From DATBGO01 sp963695645 (GTDB lineage Bacteria; Actinomycetota; Actinomycetes; Streptosporangiales; Streptosporangiaceae): 64,000 bases of DNA. Shown piece by piece: positions 51,430 through 59,073 of the stretch. The stretch's first letter is position 1. Each line of letters opens with the position of its first letter. The position numbers were made by a program, and so were the translations under genes. The notes beneath the pieces are model-generated. The model was not told the origin of the DNA. It searched no databases and was given only the letters and a program-made list of their open reading frames with translations. The DNA lies in the NCBI GenBank assembly GCA_963695645.1, contig CAVOHC010000017.1, positions 124,001 to 188,000 on the forward strand, read 5' to 3'.

Positions 51430-52830
51430 ATGCCCCTGCACGACCGCGAAACCATCCGTCAGCAGCTGGAGGACTGCGTGTTCGCCGGGCGCGACCTGAC
51501 CAAGCCTGTCCCCAAGTACCGGTTCCCCTCGGACGAGGCCGTGTCGGCCGAGGCGTTCCAGGTGGTGTCGGACGAGCTGATGCTCGATGGCAATGCCCGC
51601 CAGAATCTGGCCACCTTCTGCCAGACCTGGGCCGAGCCCGAGGTCGTCGCCCTGATGGCGCTGTCACTCAACAAGAACATGATCGACAAGGACGAGTACC
51701 CGCAGACCGCGGAGGTCGAGCGCCGCTGCGTCCATATGCTGGCCGACCTCTGGCATGCGCCCGAGGCCGCCAACACCGTGGGCGCCTCGGCGATCGGCTC
51801 GTCAGAGGCCTGCATGCTGGCGGGCATGGCGGCCAAATGGCGGTGGCGGGCTAAGCGCAAGGCCGAGGGCAAGCCGGCCGACAAGCCGAACATGGTGTGC
51901 GGCCCGGTACAGGTGGTCTGGCACAAGTTCGCGCGCTACTGGGACATCGAAATGCGCGAGGTCCCGATGTCCCATGGCCATTACGCGATGGATCCGGCGT
52001 CCATGCTGGAACGGGTCGATGAGAATACGATCATGGTCGTCCCGACCTTCGGCGTCACCTACACCGGTGCCTACGAGCCGGTGCAGGCCATGGCGGCCGC
52101 GCTCGACCAGCTTCAGGCTGAGACCGGCCTGGATATCGACATTCACGTGGACGGGGCCAGCGGCGCGTTCCTGGCCCCGTTCTGCGCGCCCGACGTGGTG
52201 TTCGACTTCCGCCTTCCCAGGGTCAAGTCGATCAGTACCTCGGGGCATAAGTTCGGGCTGGCTCCGCTGGGCGTCGGCTGGGTGCTCTGGCGAGACCGGC
52301 AGGAACTACCCGACGAGCTGGTGTTCCATGTCAACTACCTGGGTGGCGACATGCCGGTCTTCCAGATCAACTTCTCCCGGCCAGCCGGCCAGGTCGTCGC
52401 TCAGTACTACAACTTCCTCCGCCTGGGCCATGAGGGGTATAAGCGCATCCACGACGCGTCCTACGCGGTAGGCCAGTATCTCGCCGCGGAGATCGTCAAG
52501 CTCGGCCCCTTCGAGCTTCTCTGTGACAGCAACCCGGCCACCGGGATCCCGACGGTCACCTGGCGGATCCGAGAAGGCGAGGACCCCGGCTATACCCTGT
52601 TCGACTTGGCCGACCGGCTGCGCGCACGGGGCTGGCAGGTACCTGCTTACACCCTCACCGGGACAGCTTCCGACATAGCGGTGCAGCGCATCCTGGTCCG
52701 GCTGGGCGTGAGCCGGGACATGGCCTCCTTGCTTCTTGATGACTTCAAGGACGCCGTGGCCCACTTCTCGAAGCATCCGGTCACGGTGCCAATGTCGAAG
52801 GAGGAGTCGAGCGGATTCAGCCATCTATAA
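51430..52830 (+). CDS. gadB: Glutamate decarboxylase
   Basis: From ATG 51430 (AAGGAG upstream) the protein has 466 residues, the length of E. coli GadB. Family motifs: NKNMIDKDEYPQTAEVERRC, SSEACMLAGMAAKWRWR, HVDGASGAFLAPF and the PLP-binding Lys274 in SISTSGHKFGLAPLG. It converts glutamate to GABA and consumes a proton, a classic acid-resistance reaction. The C-terminus ends GFSHL with His465 at the penultimate position, where E. coli GadB has the His that locks the enzyme off at neutral pH, so acid activation is probable. No GadC-type antiporter is visible nearby. Upstream in-frame codons to 50335 are not coding. Confidence 0.93.
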   Translation: MPLHDRETIRQQLEDCVFAGRDLTKPVPKYRFPSDEAVSAEAFQVVSDELMLDGNARQNLATFCQTWAEPEVVALMALSLNKNMIDKDEYPQTAEVERRCVHMLADLWHAPEAANTVGASAIGSSEACMLAGMAAKWRWRAKRKAEGKPADKPNMVCGPVQVVWHKFARYWDIEMREVPMSHGHYAMDPASMLERVDENTIMVVPTFGVTYTGAYEPVQAMAAALDQLQAETGLDIDIHVDGASGAFLAPFCAPDVVFDFRLPRVKSISTSGHKFGLAPLGVGWVLWRDRQELPDELVFHVNYLGGDMPVFQINFSRPAGQVVAQYYNFLRLGHEGYKRIHDASYAVGQYLAAEIVKLGPFELLCDSNPATGIPTVTWRIREGEDPGYTLFDLADRLRARGWQVPAYTLTGTASDIAVQRILVRLGVSRDMASLLLDDFKDAVAHFSKHPVTVPMSKEESSGFSHL

Positions 52831-53266
52831 CGCGCAGCTAGCTCAAGCCGCAGCGGCGCAATTGGAAGCGCTGCCACGCCGGCGGCCCGCCTCCGGCTGA
52901 CCGGGGCGGCTGATGTCCTGGGCTATGCACCTATGCCGCATCACCCACCACGGGTGAGCCAACAAGCCCGCGACCGATCCCGGCACTTTCGCGCGGGCTC
53001 GCAGGCGCGATGCCGGCCTTATCCTTGATCAGTCATCCGTGGGCTTATCCGCCATCGGAGCAGCCAGCGCACGATGCCGCGGTGGGCGAGGAACCACCAT
53101 GCCGCCACGCAGGCGACCAGCGTCTCCGCCACGCTGATGGCAAGCGTCATGGTCCGGGAGAGAAGCAGGTAGCTATGACTGAACCGGCTGGGGTCCGGCT
53201 GCCAGGGCCGCTGGCGGCGGATCCGCGTGGGCTCTGCGAGCGGCTGGCCGCGCTGGGGCGCTTGTG
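52831..53266. other. Region between gadB and the second channel, with a possible small ORF
   Basis: It contains operator site 20. ATG 53175 opens a 30-codon frame (MTEPAGVRLPGPLAADPRGL) whose TGA overlaps the ATG of the channel gene. This small leader could couple translation, but it has no recognised family. Confidence 0.4.
52941..52957 (+). promoter_or_regulatory. TCAYCC-N5-GGRTGA operator, site 20
   Basis: TCACCC-ACCAC-GGGTGA, an exact match, lies 110 bp after gadB and 309 bp before the channel ATG. That distance is the longest in the set, and no -10 was found, so its target is unclear. Its position after a gadB end repeats at site 21. Confidence 0.65.
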
Positions 53267-54007
53267 ATGCCAGACCCCTCCGGCGGACATCAGCAGGAGC
53301 CGGGGCGAGGACACCGTTACCGGCGGATCATCGAGGCATTCTCCTCGCCGGACAGCTATGGCCTGGTGCTGCTTCTCATTATCGTCACCTATGCCTTGTC
53401 GGCGTCATGGACGGCGTCCTGGGAAGCGTCCCTGGTGCTGGCCGTGCAGATCGCCACGGTGTGGGTGACGCTGCGGGCGTCCCGGGCGCGCCGGCCGGTC
53501 CGGAGGTTCGCCGACGTCGCCCTGGCCGCGGTGGCCCTGGCCGCGGTCGCCAACCTTTTCCTCAACGATCAGATGCAGCACGGCAGGCTTGTCACCTGGG
53601 TCAGCTGCCTGCTGTACCTGGTCGCGCCAGCTTCGATCATCCGCCATCTCGTGCTCAGGCGGGTGATCGACATCCAGACGGTCCTGGGGGCGGTCGCGGC
53701 GTACCTGATGGCCGGGATGTTCTTCGCATTCCTCTACCGTGGGCTGGGGTTCAGCCAGACGCAGCCGCCGTTCTTCGGGTCCCAGGGCACCGGCACCTTC
53801 CCGCAGGACCTGTTCTTCTCGTTTACCACGCTCACCACCACCGGCTACGGCAACCTTGTCCCGGCCGGGAACCCGGGCCAGACCTTCGCCGTCCTCGAGA
53901 TGCTGATCGGCCAGCTATTCCTGGTCACGGCGGTGTCCAAGGTCGTCAGCGCCTGGCGACCGCGCCAGGGAAGGGCAGGACTGCGAGAGGATCCCGGCGA
54001 CGAATGA
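53267..54007 (+). CDS. Ion_trans_2 type potassium channel
   Basis: The 246-residue protein (ATG 53267; GTG 53264 just before) has four front helices (YGLVLLLIIVTYALSAS and others to ~residue 130). A pore unit, DLFFSFTTLTTTGYGNLVPA, follows; the filter TTGYGN is a potassium-channel variant of TVGYGD. The C-terminal tail is short and charged. It is not closely similar to the 43.6-kb channel outside the pore. It probably passes K+ and may buffer membrane potential during acid or energy stress (inference). Confidence 0.8.
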   Translation: MPDPSGGHQQEPGRGHRYRRIIEAFSSPDSYGLVLLLIIVTYALSASWTASWEASLVLAVQIATVWVTLRASRARRPVRRFADVALAAVALAAVANLFLNDQMQHGRLVTWVSCLLYLVAPASIIRHLVLRRVIDIQTVLGAVAAYLMAGMFFAFLYRGLGFSQTQPPFFGSQGTGTFPQDLFFSFTTLTTTGYGNLVPAGNPGQTFAVLEMLIGQLFLVTAVSKVVSAWRPRQGRAGLREDPGDE

Positions 54008-54104
54008 CGGCGCGCAGCAGGCCCGCGCTTACCTCGTGCACAGCCCGGAGGATGTCCCTGGTCCCCTGAATCGCTCACGTCCAGCGACGCCGGGCTCCTG
54101 GCCA

Positions 54105-54983
54105 TCACAGGTCAAACATCACCTTGAAGTCGTTTTGCATGCTCACGACCGTCCAGCCGCGTTCTTTGGCCTTGGTCAGAGCTTTCTCAGCGCCGGCGTC
54201 GTAGGCGAATTCGCGCCCGGCGTCGTCGTGGCGGATCAGCAGGCCGAACCGGGCCGTGCGCAGCATCGCGGCGTCCCCGTCGGCGTTGCCGCACGCCAGC
54301 AGCGGCTTGCGCCCGGTCCGGACCCAGATGTGGACCGGCTTGCCGGGTCCGTCGTCGACCGGCTGCTCGACAGTCCCGGCGCGGTACACCTCGCCGTGGC
54401 GGTACTCCAAGGTGGTGCCCGAGCCGATCACATGCTGCCGGTCGATGCCGTACATCTCCTGCGCCACCGCCCGGACGAAGTCCCGGCTGCCCGGCGAGCA
54501 GATGTAGACCCCGAACTCGGCGGCCATCAGCAACTCGATCAGCTCACGCATCGGGCGGTAGGCCAGCCGGGTGTAAGGAACACCGAATGCCGGGTGACGG
54601 GCGTTGCCGAAGAACGCCCGCACGGCCCGGTCGAACGCCTCGGTAGTGATGCCCGCGTAGGCTTCCGCCGTGCCCCTGGTCAGCTCGGGCATGTGATCCA
54701 GGATCTCCGCGAGCCATTTCTGGTCACCCTCGGCGACGGCCTTCCACGGCTGCTTTTTGGCCAGGCCGGGATGAGCCCGGGCCATCTCCTTCCACCGCCG
54801 CAACAGGAAATCGGCCTGCGGAGACATCGGCTTCTCGCACCACAACGTGCCGTCATTGTCGAACGCCGCGACCCGATGCGAGGCCGGCACGAACGACCTG
54901 CCTGGCTCGGTCACCGACCGCACGAACTCCAGAATCTGCGCCTTCGCCAGCCCGTCGGTCCAGCTCGGCAGCTGATCAGCCAT
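54105..54983 (-). CDS. HAD family phosphatase, copy A
   Basis: This 292-residue protein has HAD motif I, VAAFDNDGTLWCEKPM (nucleophile Asp in DNDGT), motif II in VYICSPGSRDFV, and motif IV as LLACGNADGDAAML. The cap region between motif I and II carries PGLAKKQPWKAVAEGDQKWL. It most resembles phosphoserine-phosphatase-like bacterial HAD hydrolases; the substrate is unknown. It is a close paralogue of the protein at 56440-57318 (most residues identical by eye, including NDFKV-FDL at the end), placed in inverted orientation. No operator was seen upstream. Confidence 0.85.
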   Translation of the reverse strand: MADQLPSWTDGLAKAQILEFVRSVTEPGRSFVPASHRVAAFDNDGTLWCEKPMSPQADFLLRRWKEMARAHPGLAKKQPWKAVAEGDQKWLAEILDHMPELTRGTAEAYAGITTEAFDRAVRAFFGNARHPAFGVPYTRLAYRPMRELIELLMAAEFGVYICSPGSRDFVRAVAQEMYGIDRQHVIGSGTTLEYRHGEVYRAGTVEQPVDDGPGKPVHIWVRTGRKPLLACGNADGDAAMLRTARFGLLIRHDDAGREFAYDAGAEKALTKAKERGWTVVSMQNDFKVMFDL

Positions 54984-55375
54984 TTCCCGGCCTCCTCATC
55001 GGCTCGCAACTCCCACAGCTACGTGCGCCCGGTGACTACTTGCTCCGGACGCCGGAGTGCAGGGGTCTTGGCACCTGCCGCTGCACCTGGGCGATCGCCG
55101 GGATCCAGCTGCTACCGGCTGCGGCGGACTTGATCTGCAATGCCGACATTGGCGGTGCCGATCTCCTGGAGACATACCTACTTTGTCCTTTAGCCGACGT
55201 TTGCAATAACTGGGTAGGGTCCAAGGTCCCGCTCGTCATCGGACCCACGCATGAACGCAGCCCCACGCTACGGCCCCTGCGGAGCCCGCAGCCCGCGTAC
55301 TGCCCGAGCATTTGACCCTCCCTGACTGGCTGACCGTCCCGCGTTCCCGTTCGGCCTGGGTGTTAGCATGCACCG
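54984..55375. other. 392-bp divergent intergenic region between HAD copy A and PAP2
   Basis: No palindromic operator, RNA gene or convincing ORF was found. Promoters for both divergent genes must lie here. Confidence 0.4.
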
Positions 55376-56068
55376 ATGGCAAGACAGGATGCCGCCCGCG
55401 AGCCTGCTGGTACGGCCGAGGCGGTCGCGGAGCGGCTAGCTGACTGGCTCGCGCAACTAGGGGGGCCGGTCCGCCAGCAGGTTGCCGATGAGCTGCGCGA
55501 GCTGGGAGCGGTGGACCGGGCGGTCTACTCCGCCGTGGCGTCCACGCCCACCCCGTCCCTCGACGTACCACTGCGCCAGCTCTCCAATGCCGCCAATAAC
55601 TCCCGCCTCTGGCTGGCCATCGCGGCCGGGCTCGCCGTGACGGGCGGCCGGACCGGCCGACGTGCGGCAGTGCGCGGGACGCTGGCCATAGGCGTCACCT
55701 CCGCGCTAGTGAACCTTGGTATCAAGTCCCTCTGGTCCCGGCAGCGCCCTGATCGCGCCGGCGCCGGAGTCCCGGAGCAGCGGAACGTCCGGATGCCGGC
55801 CTCCACGTCGTTCCCATCCGGGCACGCGGCGTCGGGGTTCGCCTTCGCCTCGGCGATCGGGCGAGAGCAGCCCTGGCTCGGCGTGGCGCTGCGGTTCCTG
55901 GCGGCGGCTGTCGCGTACTCCCGGGTGCACACTGGCGTGCATTACCCAGGCGACGCCGTAGTCGGGTCGCTGATCGGCGCGGGTACCGGGCAGGCCGCGG
56001 CCGGCCTGATAGCCAGGCTGCCGCCGACCGTCCGCTCTTCACGACCAGATCCCGATGGAGCAGCGTGA
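55376..56068 (+). CDS. PAP2 family phosphatase (phosphatidic acid phosphatase type 2)
   Basis: The 230-residue protein has the three-part PAP2 signature: KSLWSRQRPDRAG (K-x6-RP), FPSGHAASGFAFASAI (PSGH) and AVAYSRVHTGVHYPGDAVVG (SR-x5-H-x3-D). Several membrane helices surround these motifs. An ~80-residue N-terminal helical extension (ERLADWLAQLGGPVRQQV) precedes them. The enzyme removes phosphate from lipid phosphates such as phosphatidic acid or polyprenyl pyrophosphate on the outer membrane face. It lies between the two inverted HAD phosphatase genes. Confidence 0.87.
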   Translation: MARQDAAREPAGTAEAVAERLADWLAQLGGPVRQQVADELRELGAVDRAVYSAVASTPTPSLDVPLRQLSNAANNSRLWLAIAAGLAVTGGRTGRRAAVRGTLAIGVTSALVNLGIKSLWSRQRPDRAGAGVPEQRNVRMPASTSFPSGHAASGFAFASAIGREQPWLGVALRFLAAAVAYSRVHTGVHYPGDAVVGSLIGAGTGQAAAGLIARLPPTVRSSRPDPDGAA

Positions 56069-56173
56069 TCTAGGACCGGTACCGCCACCGGATTGATCGC
56101 ATCGGCGGTCACCCAGCGGGCCATGGTCGAGGCCGAAATCGACCCAGGTGATGCCCCGGCAATGGATCGTCCC

Positions 56174-56255
56174 GGTGCCCATAGGGAAGACGGTGCCCAT
56201 AGGGAAGACGGTGCCCATAGGGAAGAAGGAATCGAGCGGGTTCAGCCATTTATAA
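56174..56255 (+). pseudogene. Remnant of a gadB 3' end with an 18-bp triplicate
   Basis: In one frame the bases read VPIGK-T three times, then KESSGFSHL and a TAA, matching the gadB C-terminus (VPMSKEESSGFSHL, stop) down to the following TAACGC. The unit GGTGCCCATAGGGAAGAC occurs at 56174, 56192 and 56210. No other part of gadB is present. As at gadB, an exact operator follows shortly after the stop. This is a leftover of a duplicated gadB-operator junction. Confidence 0.75.
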
Positions 56256-56280
56256 CGCCTGGCTCTGCTGCTGGCTGGCC

Positions 56281-56297
56281 TCACCCGCCACGGGTGA
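56281..56297 (+). promoter_or_regulatory. TCAYCC-N5-GGRTGA operator, site 21, with -35/-10
   Basis: TCACCC-GCCAC-GGGTGA, an exact match. TTGGCT (56311-56316) and CATAGA (56333-56338) with 16 bp between form a plausible promoter; the -10 starts 35 bp after the site. The HAD copy B ATG follows at 56440. A partial site (CCAGCC-N5-GGGTGA) lies at 56370. Confidence 0.75.
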
Positions 56298-56439
56298 GGC
56301 GGCAAGCCCCTTGGCTGTTTGCGCCTGCCCAGCATAGATATGCGGCGGCGTCGCTGCCCGCCGCAAAACCCAGCCTGAATGGGTGATGCCTGCCGATGTA
56401 GCTTGCGGCAAGTATGGCGTCGTAGAAGGAGGCCCAGGA

Positions 56440-57318
56440 ATGGCAGATCAGCTGCCGAGCTGGACCGACGGGCCTGCGAAGGCGCAGATCCTGGAGTTCG
56501 TGCGGTCGGTGACCGAGCCTGGCGATTCGTTCGTCCCGGCGCCGGATCGGGTCGCGGCGTTCGACAACGACGGGACGTTGTGGTGCGAGAAGCCGATGTA
56601 CCCGCAGGCCGATTTCCTGCTGCGGCGGTGGGAGGAGATGGTCCGGGCTCATCCCGGCCTGGCCAGGAAGCAGCCGTGGAAGGCCGTGACCGAGGGTGAC
56701 CAGAAGTGGCTGGCGGGGATCCTGGCGCACGTACCCGAGCTGACCAGGGGCGTGACGGAGGCGTATGCGGGCATCACGGTCGAGGCGTTCGAGAAGGCCG
56801 TGCGGACGTTCTTCGACACCGCGCGCCATCCGGTGCTCGGCGTCCCCTACACAAGGCTCGGCTACCGCCCGATGCGCGAGCTGATCGACCTGCTGACGGC
56901 TCGGGAGTTCGAGGTCTATATCTGCTCGGCGGGCGGCCGGGACTTCGTCCGGGCGGTGGCGCAGGAGATGTATGGCATCGACCGGCAGCGGGTGATCGGC
57001 TCGGGCACCACCCTGGAGTACCGCCATGGCGAGGTGTATCGCACCAGGGGCGTCGAGCAGCCGATTGATGACGGCCCCGGCAAGCCGGTGCACCTGTGGA
57101 CCCGCACCGGGCGCAAGCCGCTGCTGGCGGGCGGGAACGCCGACGGTGACGCCGCGATGCTGCGCACAGCGCGGTTTGGCCTGCTGATCCGCCACGACGA
57201 CGCCGGCCGGGAGTCCGCCTATGACGCGGGTTCCGAAAAGGCCCTGGTCAAGGCCAAGGAACGTGGCTGGACGGTCGTCAGTATGCAGAACGACTTCAAA
57301 GTGCTGTTTGACCTCTGA
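56440..57318 (+). CDS. HAD family phosphatase, copy B
   Basis: This 292-residue protein is a full-length paralogue of copy A with the same motifs: VAAFDNDGTLWCEKPMYPQ, YICSAGGRDFVRAVAQEM, the substrate-side EYRHGEVY and LLAGGNADGDAAMLRT. GGAGG lies about ten bases before the ATG. Differences from A are mostly conservative and spread evenly, so both copies appear to be under selection. Unlike copy A, it has an exact operator 142 bp upstream, so the duplicates are probably regulated differently. The substrate is unknown. Confidence 0.87.
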   Translation: MADQLPSWTDGPAKAQILEFVRSVTEPGDSFVPAPDRVAAFDNDGTLWCEKPMYPQADFLLRRWEEMVRAHPGLARKQPWKAVTEGDQKWLAGILAHVPELTRGVTEAYAGITVEAFEKAVRTFFDTARHPVLGVPYTRLGYRPMRELIDLLTAREFEVYICSAGGRDFVRAVAQEMYGIDRQRVIGSGTTLEYRHGEVYRTRGVEQPIDDGPGKPVHLWTRTGRKPLLAGGNADGDAAMLRTARFGLLIRHDDAGRESAYDAGSEKALVKAKERGWTVVSMQNDFKVLFDL

Positions 57319-57351
57319 CCGGCGCCCGCGCTAATAAGCTGCCTGCGCCGC

Positions 57352-57942
57352 TCAGTCAGCTCGCGGCAGGTCCTCCACCTGCTTCTTGGTGATGTTGAGC
57401 CGGATTCCGCCGTCGACCTGGGTCACGGCACCGATCGGGATGGCGACTTCCTTGCGGCCCCACAGATGTCCCTCCTGCAGCAGCACATGGGTCACCTGGT
57501 GATCGTCTGGATTGACGAGGAAGCCCTGTACCCGGCCGATCTCGCCATCGAGGGCGTGGACATGCTCACCCGGACCCACCTCTGTTTCACCCACCGGAAC
57601 AACATCTTCGACGACGGTTCCCCGGTGTGCCAGGTCAGTGCCGTATTCCATACCGATGAGGCCACCGCCTACGTTCGCCAGGCCTTCCACCATGTCGCGC
57701 TCCGCGGCGTGTTCGAGGCGGTTGAACTGCGCGAGCGTACAGCGCAGCCTGATCTCGTCGGCCGTAACCTCGACCAGGTCGAGCGGAACAAGCCGGCCGG
57801 CCTCCCGGCGGTGCTCCGGATCGATGACAAGGTGGGTGACCGTTCCAGCGGCCGGGTCGATGATTACCCGGCTGACCTCGCCGCAGTAACCATCTGAGCA
57901 GCTCGCCCTGGCCCCAATCGTGTATTCCGTCGCCTCTGACAC
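57352..57942 (-). CDS. PRC-barrel domain protein (two PRC repeats)
   Basis: From GTG 57942 (GGGAAGG upstream) the protein has 196 residues with two PRC-barrel-like halves. The first has YTIGARASCSDGYCGEVSRV then AAGTVTHLVIDPEHRREAGR; the second has VHALDGEIGRVQGFLVNPDD then QVTHVLLQEGHLWGRKEVAI. PRC barrels bind partners in RNA processing or photosynthetic complexes; stand-alone actinobacterial versions are stress-linked but uncharacterised. Operator site 22 lies 166 bp upstream. The open frame to 57981 would remove that ribosome-binding site. Confidence 0.85.
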   Translation of the reverse strand: MSEATEYTIGARASCSDGYCGEVSRVIIDPAAGTVTHLVIDPEHRREAGRLVPLDLVEVTADEIRLRCTLAQFNRLEHAAERDMVEGLANVGGGLIGMEYGTDLAHRGTVVEDVVPVGETEVGPGEHVHALDGEIGRVQGFLVNPDDHQVTHVLLQEGHLWGRKEVAIPIGAVTQVDGGIRLNITKKQVEDLPRAD

Positions 57943-58108
57943 TGCTGCCTTCCCTCGACTCCCGGTCACGCTGGTCAGCAAGCTTCGCCAGCTGGTCAGC
58001 GGAACCGGTTCCGTCTCCTCCGCGCCAGTGTCCCTGCCACCGGGCAGTTGGCTACGGCGCCATCCTGACTATGCAGATTCAGCATTCGTCGCCAGCCGAA
58101 GACCGACA

Positions 58109-58125
58109 TCACCCGGCACGGGTGA
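58109..58125 (-). promoter_or_regulatory. TCAYCC-N5-GGRTGA operator, site 22
   Basis: TCACCC-GGCAC-GGGTGA, an exact match, lies 166 bp before the PRC-barrel gene. On the minus strand CATAGT (58073-58068) follows at 35 bp. It is the rightmost copy in the window. Confidence 0.75.
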
Positions 58126-58263
58126 GACGGCAAGCACAAGCAGAATTATTTGGGGATTTTGTGCAAGATCACTCCTCAGGGAAATGATCTTCCCGGTCTG
58201 GGCGTGGCTGGCACGCAGCGGCCGGTGCACAAGTTTCCGCAGGTCAGCGAATCAGCACCCCAG

Positions 58264-58336
58264 CTCCCGCGATAGGACTCGAACCTATAACCTGCCGGTT
58301 AACAGCCGGACGCTCTGCCAATTGAGCTACGCGGGA
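58264..58336 (-). tRNA. tRNA-Asn (anticodon GTT)
   Basis: A 73-base cloverleaf reads from 58336 down to 58264. The acceptor stem TCCCGCG pairs with CGCGGGA, the discriminator is G, the D-arm contains AGCTCAATTGGCAGAGC, the anticodon loop CTGTTAA gives GTT, and the T-arm contains TAGGTTCGAGTCCTA. CCA is not encoded. Confidence 0.96.
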
Positions 58337-58682
58337 CCGGACGGACCAGATCCGGCAGACCAGGTGATCACTGCCGTATCGGCGTCGCGGCCACTAGGGT
58401 AGCGCACCGCGGCCGCTGCGCGGTGCGCCGAGCACGTTACCGCGCCCGATGCCGAGCGCGGTACCGCAGCCGATATGGTGACGTGAACCGCGGCGATGGG
58501 CCTTTGCTGCTGTTCTTTCCGCAGCGATGGCGCCATCGCTGCGGAACGCCCGGCGCCCGGGACGGCTTCCTGGCGCATAAGAAACGTTTCGGCTGGGCAT
58601 GACCGGGAAGTCAGCCCAGCGCGAGGTGACCGGCGAGGCGTAGGCCGCGCCGCGCCGCATGACACGCTCGGGAGAGGTCGAG
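58337..58682. other. Non-coding stretch with a 30-bp perfect palindrome
   Basis: The promoter of the tRNA must lie here. At 58517-58546 the arms TTCCGCAGCGATGGC and GCCATCGCTGCGGAA form a perfect palindrome with no loop bases. No T-run follows. Nothing else was recognised. Confidence 0.6.
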
Positions 58683-59054
58683 ATGCATCGGTATCGAATC
58701 GCGTTCCTCGGCGGCCTGGCCGTCGGATTCGTGGTCGGCGCGCGTGCTGGCCGCGAACGCTATGAACAGCTCAAGAAGCTCGCCCGGACGGCCGCGGACA
58801 ATCCGGGCGTGCAGCAGGCAGCGGGCGCGCTCCAGGCCCAGGCGAGCGGCCTCGCGAATTCCGCGCGGCAGCGGGTCACCGACGAGGTGCGCAACCGGGT
58901 ACCTGGGATGACGAAGTCGGCCAAGCGCGCCGCCGGCAAACAGATGCCGGGCCGCGTGCGGCGGGACTCCAACGGCAGCGTCGAGGTTCCAGGCGACGAG
59001 TCCTTCGCCCAGACCGGTGACTCCGAACGGAAACGGGACATAGGCCCCACCTAG
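58683..59054 (+). CDS. YtxH-like small membrane protein
   Basis: From ATG 58683 (GGGAGAGG upstream) the protein has 123 residues. It begins MHRYRIAFLGGLAVGFVVGA then RAGRERYEQLKKLARTAADN, the YtxH-type pattern of one short Gly-rich helix followed by a long amphipathic helix. The C-terminal half is basic and low in complexity. Homologues are general-stress proteins of unknown function. It is convergent with the sigma factor gene. Confidence 0.75.
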   Translation: MHRYRIAFLGGLAVGFVVGARAGRERYEQLKKLARTAADNPGVQQAAGALQAQASGLANSARQRVTDEVRNRVPGMTKSAKRAAGKQMPGRVRRDSNGSVEVPGDESFAQTGDSERKRDIGPT

Positions 59055-59073
59055 CGAACCGCAGCGCCACCCG

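Noticed and set aside
58264..58336. tRNA-Asn as the attachment site of a 45-kb genomic island
   Set aside because: The operator-bearing block ends close to this tRNA, but no integrase gene and no direct repeat of the tRNA 3' end was seen.
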